Under the pieces are notes generated by a model. The model worked only from the letters and a program-made list of their open reading frames with translations, was not told where the DNA came from and did no database searches. A DNA stretch of 64,000 nt, taken from Cupriavidus sp. P-10. GTDB taxonomy: Bacteria > Pseudomonadota > Gammaproteobacteria > Burkholderiales > Burkholderiaceae. Shown piece by piece: positions 32,506-42,255 of the stretch. Positions within the stretch are counted from its first letter, which is position 1; each line of letters begins with the position of its first letter. The stretch spans positions 2,604,001 through 2,668,000 of the forward strand of contig NZ_AP025171.1 of the NCBI RefSeq assembly GCF_003402535.2, given 5' to 3'. Made by a program: the position numbers and the translations under genes.

Positions 32506-33513
32506 ATGAAAATCTGGAATCCACACGCCGGCCTGGCTGCCGTGGCGTCACGATACTTAGCGTGGTGTGCATGGCTCGCCTTAGCCTGCACGACCAGCAC
32601 AGCGCTCGCAGACACCTGGCCCGCGCGGCCAGTGCGGCTGATTCTTCCGAGCGCAGGTGGCAGCGGCCCTGACACGATCGCGCGAATTTTTGCGGAACGG
32701 CTGAGTCGGGCACTGAAGCAACCTGTGGTCGTGGACAACCGCCCCGGCGCCAACGGCGTCATTGGCGTCGACGCCGTGGCAAAGGCTGCTCCCGATGGCT
32801 ACACGCTGCTGTTTGCCAGTTCGTCATCGACCGTCATCAGCCAGGCGTTGCTGAACAAACTTCCATTCGACGTGACGCGTGACCTGGTGCCGGTGGCACA
32901 GATCTTCTCCGGCGGCATCCACCTGGTGGTTTCCAACGACTTCCCGGCGCAGGATCTCAAGACCTTCGTGACGCTGGTGAAGGCAAACCCCGGCAAATAC
33001 GACTACGCAACCTGGGGGCCAGGATCGACGGGGCAACTGGTCATGGAGTCCCTGAAGCGCCGGAACGGCCTCGATATCCGCCACGTTCCCTACAAGACAA
33101 TCAGTCAGATTTACCAGGACATGCAGGGCGGGCGGATCCAGGTCGCCTTCGTCGATGCCACCAGTTCGGTGCCCCTGATCCAAAGCGGAAAGCTGCGCGG
33201 CATTGCCATCACCGGCTCTCACCGGGGACCGGCGCTGCCAGCGTTGCGAACCATGACGGAACAAGGCTACCCCTTCGATACCGATGCCTGGTATGGGGTC
33301 TTCGCTCCCAAAGGAACACCCCAATCCGTGGTGGCGGCGGTACACCGCGAGATTCTGGGTACGCTTTCAGCGCCTGAACTGCGCGAGCGGTTCCTGCAAC
33401 TCAACCTTGTCGACCCACCGCTGAAGACGCCGGAGCAATTCGCGCAGACGGTGCGAGCCGACCTGCTGGTATGGCAGGACATCGCAAGAGCCAACCAGAT
33501 CCACCTGGACTGA
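32506..33513 (+). CDS. Bug/TctC-type substrate-binding protein
   Basis: A 335-residue receptor with a long signal peptide ending near TSTALA and mature DTWPARPVRLILPS. Hallmarks: SAGGSGPDTIARIFAERLSR, VVDNRPGANGVIG, APDGYTLLFAS and HVPYKTISQIYQDM, with FVDATSSVPLIQ as the second ligand segment. AGGAGG stands 10 bases before the ATG. It is third in the LacI-controlled CMD-SDR operon and presumably delivers its substrate. Confidence 0.93.
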   Translation: MKIWNPHAGLAAVASRYLAWCAWLALACTTSTALADTWPARPVRLILPSAGGSGPDTIARIFAERLSRALKQPVVVDNRPGANGVIGVDAVAKAAPDGYTLLFASSSSTVISQALLNKLPFDVTRDLVPVAQIFSGGIHLVVSNDFPAQDLKTFVTLVKANPGKYDYATWGPGSTGQLVMESLKRRNGLDIRHVPYKTISQIYQDMQGGRIQVAFVDATSSVPLIQSGKLRGIAITGSHRGPALPALRTMTEQGYPFDTDAWYGVFAPKGTPQSVVAAVHREILGTLSAPELRERFLQLNLVDPPLKTPEQFAQTVRADLLVWQDIARANQIHLD

Positions 33514-33561
33514 GGCCCGTTCCATAGGCCACCTCGGCTGTCTTCCGCCACCCGAGTGGGA

Positions 33562-33593
33562 AAGCCCGGAAAGCCGATTGTCTCTCCGGGCTT
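33562..33593 (+). terminator. Terminator after the CMD-SDR-Bug operon
   Basis: AAGCCCGGA (33562-33570) pairs with TCCGGGCTT (33585-33593) across a 14-base loop, followed by CTTGCC. It sits between convergent operons and may act in both directions. Confidence 0.6.
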
Positions 33594-33611
33594 CTTGCCG
33601 CCCGGCGCCAC

Positions 33612-35168
33612 CTAGCTCGCAAGGACGTTCACCGCGTCTTCCAGCGCCTGGGCCTGCTGCTTCAGCCCCAACGCCGCCGCGGCGGACTCCTCGACCAGTG
33701 ACGCGTTCATCTGCGTGATCTGCGTCAGTTGCTCGACCGCCGCGCTGGTCTGCTCGATCTCGACGCTCTGGCCCCTGCTGGCATTGGCAATCGCCGAAAT
33801 CGTCCCGATCAGCGCCGAGACGGATTGTTCGACACGGTCCATTTCGCTGCCGGCACTGGCCGCAGCCGCAGTGCTGGCCTCTACCACTTCGAGCGAGTTC
33901 TCGATCAGCGCCTTGATCTGCTTGGCGGCCGCCTCGGAGCGCTGGGCCAGCATGCGCACCTCACCCGCCACCACCGAGAAGCCGCGCCCGTGCTGTCCCG
34001 CGCGTGCCGCCTCCACCGCGGCGTTCAGGGCCAGCAGGTTGGTCTGCATGGCGATGTCGTCGATGACCGAGGTGATTTCGGCAATCTTGCGCGACTGTGT
34101 GCTGAGCTGTTCCATCATCGTGGCCGCGCGGCGCACCCCACCTGCGGCTGCGCAAGCTGCCTCGGCCGTACGGCGCCCTGCCTGGTGGGCCTGTTCGGCA
34201 TCGCTCGCATTCTGCCAGGCGGTCTCCGTGATCTGCGCGAGCGTGGCGGTCGTTTCTTCAATGGCGCTGGCCTGTTGCTCGGTCCGCCCGGACAGGTCGG
34301 CATTGCCGCTTGCCAGTCCGACGGAAGACTGCCATACGCCGGCGATCGACGTCCGCGTATCCAGCAGCACGCCGACCAGACGCGCATTCATCTGGTTCAG
34401 GAAGCGGCCAAGCCGATGCGTCTGCGCGTCGCCGCACTCGGGAAAGCGGTGCTGCAACTGCCCGGACAGCACGGCCAGCGCGCTGCGGTTCAAGCCCATC
34501 AACGGCCTGAGTATGTTCAGCACCAGATAGCAGGCGGCCGCGCCGCACAGCGCAGCGGCCGCCCCGGCCAGCGTCCAGGTGACGGCAGGCGCAGCCGACC
34601 AGAACGTCGCACCCGCCGCCGCCATCAGGATCAGCACGATCTGCGCGAACTGGACCGCGAGCAGGCGCGCCACCACAGGCAGCCGCAGCATGCGCTGGAT
34701 GACACCTGCGGCGCCCCCGCGGAAAGCTTCGCCGCCCGACAAACGCCAGCGGGAATGCGCCCCGCGCTGCAGATCGGCGTAAAGGCGCGTTGCCGCGGCA
34801 ATCTGGGCCCGCGCCGGCTTGGTCCGCACCGACAGGTAGCCCGCGGGCTTGCCGTCCTGGAAGACCGGCGTGACATTGGCCAGCACCCAATAAAAGCCGC
34901 CATCCTTGCGGCGGTTCTTCACCACCCCGGTCCACGGTGTGCCTGCGCGGATGGTGTCCCACATATCGGCAAACGCGGCCGCTGGCATGTCGGGGTGGCG
35001 GATGATGTTCTGCGGCTGGCCGATGACCTCGGCACGCTCGTAGCCGCTGCTGCGGAAGAACGCCTGGTTGGCGTATTCGATATTGCCCCGCACATCGGTC
35101 CTGGTGATGATGACCTCGCCCGATGGCAATTCGTACTCTTTGTCTGTGACCGGCAGATTCACTCTCAT
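33612..35168 (-). CDS. Methyl-accepting chemotaxis protein, Aer-like (PAS sensor)
   Basis: A 518-residue chemoreceptor with no periplasmic domain. Residues about 10-115 are a PAS domain ([20 protein letters not shown], then [13 protein letters not shown] and [20 protein letters not shown]) of the FAD-binding Aer type. Two adjacent membrane helices lie around 170-215. The rest is the signalling coiled coil with the hairpin tip [20 protein letters not shown] followed by [14 protein letters not shown]. Such receptors steer motility by redox state or energy. It is monocistronic, and no che genes are nearby. Confidence 0.93.
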   Translation of the reverse strand: MRVNLPVTDKEYELPSGEVIITRTDVRGNIEYANQAFFRSSGYERAEVIGQPQNIIRHPDMPAAAFADMWDTIRAGTPWTGVVKNRRKDGGFYWVLANVTPVFQDGKPAGYLSVRTKPARAQIAAATRLYADLQRGAHSRWRLSGGEAFRGGAAGVIQRMLRLPVVARLLAVQFAQIVLILMAAAGATFWSAAPAVTWTLAGAAAALCGAAACYLVLNILRPLMGLNRSALAVLSGQLQHRFPECGDAQTHRLGRFLNQMNARLVGVLLDTRTSIAGVWQSSVGLASGNADLSGRTEQQASAIEETTATLAQITETAWQNASDAEQAHQAGRRTAEAACAAAGGVRRAATMMEQLSTQSRKIAEITSVIDDIAMQTNLLALNAAVEAARAGQHGRGFSVVAGEVRMLAQRSEAAAKQIKALIENSLEVVEASTAAAASAGSEMDRVEQSVSALIGTISAIANASRGQSVEIEQTSAAVEQLTQITQMNASLVEESAAAALGLKQQAQALEDAVNVLAS

Positions 35169-35457
35169 ATGGCTGGTTGTCTGTCTTGATGCAACCTCGC
35201 TCCGACTTTGCCTGAAAGTCGCCCCTTGTTTCCCGGCCCAGCTCCGGATCGCCGGGCCGCGCGGAAGTATTCCCGATGCGCTTCACCATGAGGAGGTCGT
35301 TCGCGGCGAACATCGCTGCCGCTTGACCTGGCGCAATTGCAATGCACCCTTACCCCTTCGGACGGATTGCATCAGGGCGCAAAGGGCACCGCTGCACCAA
35401 GAGCTCGACGGACCAGGCAAGCTGCGGCCTCGAGCAAGCCGACAGGCTCCGCTCAAG

Positions 35458-35919
35458 CTACTCTGCCAGCCTTGCTGTGACGTCGCCCAGCATGTTGCAC
35501 GACGCCAGCCCCAGCTTTTTATGCAAGGCGCGGTGGGCGGGTTCCCACAGCGCCAGAGCCCGTTGCAAGCCAAAGGCACCCGCCTCCGTCAACCACACCG
35601 CGCGGCGACGGCGATCGGCCTCGGACATGACGACTTCCACCAGTCCCGCGCTGGCAAGCTGATCCACATTCCTTGACATGGTCGATTGATTCAGCCCGGC
35701 GCGTTGCGCCAATGCGCCAAGCGTGTCGTCTGTTGCTGACGCGATCAGGCACATCAATCCAAATTGCGTGCTGGACAGCCCCGATGGCGCCAATGCCTCA
35801 TCCAGTTCCGCGGTGATCCTGCGCGCCAGCAGGCGTGACGACCAGCCGAGGTCGACATCGAGAACCCCGGCGGCGTCGGCGCGCAGCGTCCTGGCTTCTC
35901 CTTGCTTTCGCTTTTTCAT
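35458..35919 (-). CDS. MarR family transcriptional regulator
   Basis: A 153-residue winged-helix regulator with ATG at 35919 (MKKRKQGEARTL). The core reads LGALAQRAGLNQSTMSRNVD (recognition helix) and EVVMSEADRRRRAVWLTEAG (wing). It is divergent from a PaaI-type thioesterase with a perfect 10-bp inverted repeat between them, so it probably represses both. MarR proteins of this type often respond to aromatic acids or acyl-CoA compounds. Confidence 0.9.
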   Translation of the reverse strand: MKKRKQGEARTLRADAAGVLDVDLGWSSRLLARRITAELDEALAPSGLSSTQFGLMCLIASATDDTLGALAQRAGLNQSTMSRNVDQLASAGLVEVVMSEADRRRRAVWLTEAGAFGLQRALALWEPAHRALHKKLGLASCNMLGDVTARLAE

Positions 35920-35928
35920 GACGTTAGC

Positions 35929-35959
35929 ATATGCAGATGCATTGTTTGTATCTGCATAT
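35929..35959. promoter_or_regulatory. MarR operator candidate
   Basis: ATATGCAGAT and ATCTGCATAT, perfect 10-base arms with 11 bases between, fill the space between the marR start (35919) and the thioesterase start (35988). Confidence 0.65.
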
Positions 35960-35987
35960 ATTATCAACGACGAGGAGATCTGACGAG

Positions 35988-36464
35988 ATGGAATACCGAT
36001 ATGGCCTGGCCTCACCCGCCGACGTCGCAAACATGAACGGCAGGGCAATTCTTCAAGCCATTGTGGACGGACATCTTCCGCAGCCGCCCATCTCGCAGGT
36101 CCTCGACTTCTGGCTGGTCGAGGTCGGCGACGGCTTCGCCGCGTTCGAAGGCGAGCCGTCTTCCCGACTGCTCAATCCGATGGGCACCGTGCACGGCGGA
36201 TGGCCGCTGACGCTGATTGACAGTGCGACCGGTTGCGCAGCCAGCTCCCTGCTTCCCGCTGGCGTCGGTTACACCACTGTCGAGACGAAAGGAAATTTCT
36301 CCCGACCGATCAAGCCTGACACAGGCAGGGTTCGCGTCGAAGGCCGCGTGATCACCCAGGGCCGCCAGATCATTACCGCGGAAGCCCGCGTGCTGGCGAA
36401 GGACGGGCGCGTCCTGGGCCATGGTACGTCGACCCTGCTGGTGCTATCGGCCGCGCGGGAATAA
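35988..36464 (+). CDS. PaaI family thioesterase (hotdog fold)
   Basis: A 158-residue hotdog-fold protein. NPMGTVHGGWPLTLIDSATG holds the catalytic HGG motif and helix, and GYTTVETKGNFSRPIKPDTG is the central strand pair. Such enzymes hydrolyse acyl- or aryl-CoA thioesters and form tetramers. GAGGAG lies 12 bases upstream of the ATG at 35988, after the MarR operator. The CoA substrate is not evident. Confidence 0.88.
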   Translation: MEYRYGLASPADVANMNGRAILQAIVDGHLPQPPISQVLDFWLVEVGDGFAAFEGEPSSRLLNPMGTVHGGWPLTLIDSATGCAASSLLPAGVGYTTVETKGNFSRPIKPDTGRVRVEGRVITQGRQIITAEARVLAKDGRVLGHGTSTLLVLSAARE

Positions 36465-36518
36465 CCGGCGAGCGAGGCGAACGCCAGGGGAAGTCGCCCG
36501 CCAGCCGCCGCCCTGCCA

Positions 36519-37283
36519 TCAGTTGATCGGCCGCGCCGCCATCCACCCTTCCTCCTGGCTGGCGGCTGCCACCTGCTTGCCGATCGAATCGCCCAGGCGC
36601 GTGGCATCGGCGTAGATGGTGTCGTGCTTCACTTCGGACACGCCATGCACCCCCGTGCCGGCCGCGGCGGCGACAGCCACGTGACCGGCCACGGCGCCGA
36701 CGCCTGCGGTCTCGGCAACGCCCGGGATATGACCGCTGTCGGCATCGGCGACAAAGCTCTGCAGCGGCACCGGCGCACCGTTGGCCGGCTGGTACGAGAT
36801 GCGTACTTGCGCCCCGACCTCGCTCTTGCCGGCACCGAGGCCGACCAGCAGGCGGCGGCGGCTGGTGCCTTCGTCGATCTTGCGGAAGTCGCCCTCGACC
36901 ACCAGGGCGTTGGCGTTTGCCGGCGCCGGCGCGTCCGAGCGGACCGCGTTCAGGCCCTGCGCCCGCAGGGTACGCACGATCTCGTTGGCCACCTGCTCGC
37001 GCGCCTCGGTGGCGGCCTGCGCTTGTGCGCCGGCAGTCGAGCCACCAGCAACCATCGTCTTCACCTTCTGCATCAGGCCCCCGTCAAGCTGCACCTGCCC
37101 GGCATCGGCGCTGAAGGCATGCACGTAGATGACGTCGGCCTGCACCGTCTGCATCAGGCCCGTCTGATCGATGCCGGTGACGCCGGCGCTGGCGCAGCCA
37201 GCCGTCAGCATCGCGCCGGCCGCGAGAGCGGCGATGGCCACGCGCCTGGTCTTGGTGGCAATGGCCTGGAAAGTGTTCTGCAT
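36519..37283 (-). CDS. DUF4410 domain lipoprotein
   Basis: A 254-residue predicted lipoprotein with start at 37283 (MQNTFQAIATKTRRVAIAAL) and lipobox LTAGC. The body has the DUF4410 arrangement: VYVHAF-type strand (VIYVHAFSADAGQVQLD), EQVANEIVRTLRAQGLNAV and LVVEGDFRKIDEGTSRRRLL. A poly-Ala/Gly segment follows (GAVAGHVAVAAAAG). The domain resembles outer-membrane lipoproteins with unknown function. It is transcribed alone, convergent with the thioesterase. Confidence 0.82.
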   Translation of the reverse strand: MQNTFQAIATKTRRVAIAALAAGAMLTAGCASAGVTGIDQTGLMQTVQADVIYVHAFSADAGQVQLDGGLMQKVKTMVAGGSTAGAQAQAATEAREQVANEIVRTLRAQGLNAVRSDAPAPANANALVVEGDFRKIDEGTSRRRLLVGLGAGKSEVGAQVRISYQPANGAPVPLQSFVADADSGHIPGVAETAGVGAVAGHVAVAAAAGTGVHGVSEVKHDTIYADATRLGDSIGKQVAAASQEEGWMAARPIN

Positions 37284-37575
37284 CTTGAATCCTTCATTGG
37301 CACCCGCGTGCCGTCGGTGGTCTGAAGCGCTGTCACCGACAATCGCTGGATCCGGGACAGGATCACAAACCATCGGAGAGCATGTCATCGCGCCGGGGCT
37401 CAGTGTGGCTGTGCGTTGCGGCGCGGTGACCAGAGTATGGAAAACGCTGCCGCTGTATGCCAGGCGGGAATTATTTCGTCCGATGTCATGGCACTTGCAG
37501 AGAGGGAGCGATGTGGCGCAGACGGTACGCACCAGTGGCGCGCGCCGTCTGTCCGGCACCTTGAAGGCGGACTAC

Positions 37576-39054
37576 TCAAGCGCCGGCATCGGCACCCCCG
37601 CCGAGCACCTTGAACAGGGCCACGCGGTTGCTGCGCTCGGTCAGCTGCAGCGTGATCAGGTTCTGCTGGGCGCTGTACAGCGAGCGCTGCGCGTCGAGAG
37701 CGTTCAGGTAGCTGTCGGCGCCACTGCGATAGCGGGCGTCGGCCAGCTTGTAGCTGCGCGAAGTGGCGTCGACCAGGGCCTGCTGCGCCGCCAGCCGCTG
37801 CTGAACCGTGGCGCGCACCGCCAGGGCATCAGCGACCTCACGGAACGCGGTCTGGATGGCCTTCTCGTACTGCGCCACGGTGATCTCGCGCTGGATCTTC
37901 GCAGCATCCAGCGAGGCGCGCAGGCTGCCGGCATTGAAGATCGGCACGCTGATGCTCGGCGCGAACGACCACGCGTAATTGACGCCCGAGAACAGCCCGG
38001 CGAGCTGGGTGCTGCTCTGCCCGGCCGCGGCGGTCAGCGTGACGGTGGGGAAGAACGCCGCGCGCGCCGCACCGATATCGGCGTTGGCGGCCTTGAGCGA
38101 ATGCTCGGCCGACAGCACATCCGGGCGCTGCAGCAGCACGGTGGAATCCAGGCCGGCCGGGACCGGCGCCAGTGCCACCGGCGTGTCCAGCGTATCGCCC
38201 GGCAGCATCGCATCGGGCACCGCCGCGCCGACCACAAGCTCCAGTGCATTGCGATCCTGTGCGACCTGCGCCTGGTAGGTCGCCACGTCGACACGCGCGC
38301 TTTCCACGCTGGTCTGCACCTGCGCCAGATCCAGCCCTGACGCAATGCCCTGTGCGTGCTGGTATTCGGTCAGCTTCAGCGTTTCCTGCTGGCTCGCCAG
38401 CGTCTGCTGCGCGAGCGCCAGGCGCTGGCGGTCCGCCGCCAGTGTCAGCCAGTCGGTCGCGACCTCCGCCACCAGCGCCAGGCGCGTGCTGCGCTGGGTC
38501 TCGTCGATCGCCAGCCAGTTTTCCAGTGCCTCGTCCTTCAGGCTGCGGATGCGGCCGAACAGGTCGAGCTCCCAGCTGGTCATGCCGACGTCGGCCGACA
38601 CCTGCCGGCTGACCGCTGCAGTGCCGGTACCGCTGACGGAAGCCGTCGCGCGCGATGCGCTGTAGCCGCCGCCGGCGCTGACCGCCGGGAACAACTCGGC
38701 GCGCTGGATCCGGTACTGCGCGCGTGCCTTGTCGATGTTGAGCATGGCTACGCGCAGGTCGCGGTTCTGCTGCAGCGACAGTGCGATCACCCGCTGCAGG
38801 CGTTCGTCCTGGAACACCTCGCGCCAGTCGATCTCCGCGACGGCCCGTGCATCGGCACCGGCCGGCGACGATGCGGCACCGGTGTCGCGCCAGCCGCTGG
38901 CCACCGGCGCGTCCGGCCGCTCGTACTGCGGCGCCATGCTGACGCAACCGGCCAGCATCAGTGCTGCCAGCAAGCCGGCAACCTTCGTCACCACGCCAGA
39001 GCGTCCCAGTCGCCGGCCTGCTTCCCGGCGATTCAATGTATTGCCCCACTTCAC
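37576..39054 (-). CDS. RND efflux outer membrane channel, NodT family
   Basis: A 492-residue outer-membrane factor and lipoprotein (lipobox LMLAGC after residue 30). The two repeats with coiled-coil barrels are visible, with PQYERPDAPVASGWRD at the start, SWELDLFGRIRSLKDEAL in the first repeat and FAPSISVPIFNAGSLRAS in the second. It trimerises into the TolC-like duct for the pump encoded upstream. Its start overlaps the pump stop by 4 bases. The group (NodT/OprM-like) exports antibiotics, aromatics and dyes. Confidence 0.94.
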   Translation of the reverse strand: MKWGNTLNRREAGRRLGRSGVVTKVAGLLAALMLAGCVSMAPQYERPDAPVASGWRDTGAASSPAGADARAVAEIDWREVFQDERLQRVIALSLQQNRDLRVAMLNIDKARAQYRIQRAELFPAVSAGGGYSASRATASVSGTGTAAVSRQVSADVGMTSWELDLFGRIRSLKDEALENWLAIDETQRSTRLALVAEVATDWLTLAADRQRLALAQQTLASQQETLKLTEYQHAQGIASGLDLAQVQTSVESARVDVATYQAQVAQDRNALELVVGAAVPDAMLPGDTLDTPVALAPVPAGLDSTVLLQRPDVLSAEHSLKAANADIGAARAAFFPTVTLTAAAGQSSTQLAGLFSGVNYAWSFAPSISVPIFNAGSLRASLDAAKIQREITVAQYEKAIQTAFREVADALAVRATVQQRLAAQQALVDATSRSYKLADARYRSGADSYLNALDAQRSLYSAQQNLITLQLTERSNRVALFKVLGGGADAGA

Positions 39055-42000
39055 GACTTCACCTCCTCAATGCCACCCTGCGTCGGTTGCGCCGATTGCG
39101 CCGATTGCGCCGATTCGTCGGCATGGCGCTTGCCCGGGAACAGCGAGCGCACGATCACATAGAACAGCGGCACGAAGACAATGCCCAGCACCGTCGACAG
39201 CAGCGTGCCACCCAGCACCCCGGTGCCCAGCGAATGGCGTCCGCCCGAACCGGCACCGCGGCTGATGACCAGCGGCAGCACGCCCAGCATGAACGCCAGC
39301 GACGTCATCAGGATCGGCCGCAGCCGCATCCGGGCTGCGTGCAGCGTGGCGGCGACCAGCGAACGGCCCTGCGCTTCCAGCTCGCGCGCGAACTCGACGA
39401 TCAGGATGCCGTTCTTGGCTGCCAGCCCGACCGTGGTCAGCAGCCCCACCTGGAAATAGACGTCATTCGACAGCCCGCGCAAGGTGGTCGCGACCAATGC
39501 CCCGGCAATCCCGACCGGCACCGCCAGCATCACCGAGAACGGGATCGACCAGCTTTCATACAGCGCCGCCAGGCACAGGAACACGAACAGCAGCGAGACC
39601 GCATACAGCAGTGGCGCCTGAGCGCCCGAGAGCTGCTCCTGGTATGACTGGCCGGCCCATGCGTAGCCAAAACCTCCCGGGAGTTGCGCCACCAGCCGCA
39701 CCATCTCCTGCATGGCCGCGCCGGAACTGACGCCCGGCGCCGCCTCGCCGGTGATCTCCATCGACGCCGAGCCGTTGAAGCGCGACAGCGATTGCGGCGC
39801 ATAGGTCCAGTCGCTGGTGGCGAAAGCCGAGAACGGCACCATCTCGCCCGCGCTGTTGCGCACGTACCAGCGGCCGATATCCTCCGGCGTCATCCGCGCG
39901 GAGGCGTCGCCCTGGACGTAGACCTTCTTGATGCGGCTGCGGTCGACAAAGTCATTGACGTAGTTGCCGCCCATCACGGCCGACAGCGTGCTGTTGATGT
40001 CCGTGGCCGACAGCGAGAGCGCACCGGCCTTGCGGTCGTCCACCTTGACTTCGAGCGTGGGCGCGTCTTCCAGGCCGTTGTAGCGCACGTTGCGCAGCAG
40101 CTTGCTTTCTGCGGCCAGTTTCAGCAGCCGGGTGCGCGCCGCCACCAGCCCTTCGTGGCCGGCGCCGCCAAGGTCCTGCAGGCGCATCTCGAAGCCAGCG
40201 GTCTGGCCCAGCCCCGGAATGCCGGCGGGCGCCAGCGCAAAGACGCGCGCGTCGCGCTCGGTGCCGGCCATCGCCGCGGTAATGCGGCCGGCAATCTCCT
40301 GCGCGCTCGCCTTGCGTTCGCTCCAGTCCTTGAGCCGGATAAAGCCCATCCCCGCGTTCTGGCCGCTGCCCGCGGTACTGAAGCCGGCCACGGTGAACAC
40401 CGAGCTGATCTCGGCCTGCCCGCGCGCATAGCTGCCGAGACGGTCCATCACCTGCAGCGTGCGCTGCTGGGTGGCGCCGGGCGGCAGCGTCACCATGACC
40501 ATCAGCGTGCCCTGGTCTTCCTCGGGCAGGAAGGAGGTCGGCAGGCGCCAGAACAGCAGCGCCATCGCCACCAGCAGCAGCGCGTAGATGGCCATGCCGA
40601 GCTTGCGCCGGCCCGTCACCAGACGCGCCACGCCATTGCGATACAGATCGGCCCCGCGGTCGAAGCGCTGGTTGAAGCGGTGGAAGAATCGTCCCAGCAA
40701 GCGCCCCGGCACGCCCCGCTCCGACACCGCGCCGCCGTGCGCCACCGGCTTGAGCAGGCTCGCGCACAGCGCCGGCGTGAGCGTCATCGCCACCAGCACC
40801 GACAGGATCATCGAGGCCGCGATGGTCACCGAGAACTGGCGGTAGATCATGCCGGTCGAGCCGCCGAAGAACGCCATCGGGATGAACACCGCGGTCAGCA
40901 CCATGGCGATGCCGACCAGCGCGCCCTGGATCTGACCCATCGACTTGCGCGTGGCTTCGCGCGGCGACAGGCCCTCTTCGCTCATCACCCGCTCGACGTT
41001 CTCGACCACGACGATGGCATCGTCCACCAGCAACCCGATCGCCAGCACCATGGCAAACATGGTCAGCGTGTTGATCGAATAGCCGAACGCCGCCAGCACG
41101 CCGAACGTTCCCATCAACACCACCGGCACCGCGATCGCCGGGATCAGCGTGGCGCGCCAGTTCTGCAGGAACAGGAACATGATCAGCACCACCAGCACGA
41201 TCGCCTCGGCCAGCGTCTCGACCACTTCCCTGATGGAGATCTTGACGAACGGCGTGGTGTCGTAGGCCACCTGGTACTTCATGCCCGCGGGGAAATATGG
41301 CTTGAGCTGCTCCAGCCGCGCATTGACCGCCCTGGAAACATCCAGCGCATTGGCGCCGCTGGCCAGTTCGATGCCCATGCCGGCGGACGGCTTGCCGTTG
41401 AAGCGGCCGGTGGCGTTGTAGCTCTCGCTACCCAGCTCCACGCGCGCCACGTCGCGCAGGTAGACCGCGGCGCCGGCACTGTCGGTCTTGAGCACGATCG
41501 CGCCGAACTGCTCCGGCGTCTTCAGCCGGCTGCGCGCCTTGACGGTGGCGGTGATCTGCTGGCCGTCGACGGCCGGCAGGCCGCCGATCGAACCGGAAGA
41601 CACGTCGGCGTTCTGCGCCGAGATCGCGCTGGCGATGTCGGACGGCATCAGCGCATAGTGGCGCAGGCGCTCGGCATCGAGCCAGATCCGCATCGCGTAC
41701 TTGGCGCCCATCACCTGCACATTGCCGACGCCGTTGACGCGACTGACCGGATCCTGCAGCGACGATGCCATGAAGTCGGCAATGTCGGTGCTGGTCATGC
41801 TGACGTCGTCCGAGGTGAACGACAGCACCATGAACATGCTGCCGCTCGACTTCGACACGGTCACGCCGGTATTGCGCACGGCGTCGGGCAGCATGGCCTC
41901 GGCCTGCTGCAGCTTGTTCTGGACCTGCACCTGCGCGGTATCCGGGTCGGTGCCCGACTCGAACGTCAGCGAGACCTGCGCGCTGCCCGACGAGGTGCTG

Positions 42001-42242
42001 CTCGACGACATATACATCAGGTGGTCGAGCCCGTTCATCTGCTGCTCGATGACCTGCGTGACCGAGTTCTCGACGGTCTCGGCCGAGGCGCCGGTATAGG
42101 TGGCGCGGATCGAGACCGAAGGCGGCGCGATGCTCGGGTATTGTTCCAGCGACAGCGTGGTGACGGACAGCAGGCCCGCCAGCGTGATCACGATGGCGAT
42201 GACCCAGGCGAAGATGGGGCGGTCGATAAAGAAACGTGCCAT
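39051..42242 (-). CDS. RND multidrug efflux pump, AcrB/HAE1 family
   Basis: A 1063-residue inner-membrane pump starting MARFFIDRPIFAWVIAIVIT. It has 12 helices and two large periplasmic loops. The HAE1 signatures are intact: proton-relay Asp pair in LVDDAIVVVENVERV, GSGQ... porter loops and the C-terminal AFMLGVLPLVISRGAGSGGR. ATG at 42242 is the normal start; the open frame upstream is not coding. It uses proton flow to expel amphiphilic drugs or solvents. The middle gene of the adaptor-pump-channel operon, with 13 bases after the adaptor stop. Confidence 0.95.
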   Translation of the reverse strand: MARFFIDRPIFAWVIAIVITLAGLLSVTTLSLEQYPSIAPPSVSIRATYTGASAETVENSVTQVIEQQMNGLDHLMYMSSSSTSSGSAQVSLTFESGTDPDTAQVQVQNKLQQAEAMLPDAVRNTGVTVSKSSGSMFMVLSFTSDDVSMTSTDIADFMASSLQDPVSRVNGVGNVQVMGAKYAMRIWLDAERLRHYALMPSDIASAISAQNADVSSGSIGGLPAVDGQQITATVKARSRLKTPEQFGAIVLKTDSAGAAVYLRDVARVELGSESYNATGRFNGKPSAGMGIELASGANALDVSRAVNARLEQLKPYFPAGMKYQVAYDTTPFVKISIREVVETLAEAIVLVVLIMFLFLQNWRATLIPAIAVPVVLMGTFGVLAAFGYSINTLTMFAMVLAIGLLVDDAIVVVENVERVMSEEGLSPREATRKSMGQIQGALVGIAMVLTAVFIPMAFFGGSTGMIYRQFSVTIAASMILSVLVAMTLTPALCASLLKPVAHGGAVSERGVPGRLLGRFFHRFNQRFDRGADLYRNGVARLVTGRRKLGMAIYALLLVAMALLFWRLPTSFLPEEDQGTLMVMVTLPPGATQQRTLQVMDRLGSYARGQAEISSVFTVAGFSTAGSGQNAGMGFIRLKDWSERKASAQEIAGRITAAMAGTERDARVFALAPAGIPGLGQTAGFEMRLQDLGGAGHEGLVAARTRLLKLAAESKLLRNVRYNGLEDAPTLEVKVDDRKAGALSLSATDINSTLSAVMGGNYVNDFVDRSRIKKVYVQGDASARMTPEDIGRWYVRNSAGEMVPFSAFATSDWTYAPQSLSRFNGSASMEITGEAAPGVSSGAAMQEMVRLVAQLPGGFGYAWAGQSYQEQLSGAQAPLLYAVSLLFVFLCLAALYESWSIPFSVMLAVPVGIAGALVATTLRGLSNDVYFQVGLLTTVGLAAKNGILIVEFARELEAQGRSLVAATLHAARMRLRPILMTSLAFMLGVLPLVISRGAGSGGRHSLGTGVLGGTLLSTVLGIVFVPLFYVIVRSLFPGKRHADESAQSAQSAQPTQGGIEEVKS

Positions 42243-42255
42243 GGCTGCGGTTTCC

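Noticed and set aside
33729..35189. 486-codon plus-strand frame
   Set aside because: Antisense to the Aer-like chemoreceptor and without domain signatures.
37301..37320. TGGCAC motif upstream of the DUF4410 gene as another sigma-54 promoter
   Set aside because: The GC at the correct 10-base spacing is missing, so it does not fit the -24/-12 rule.
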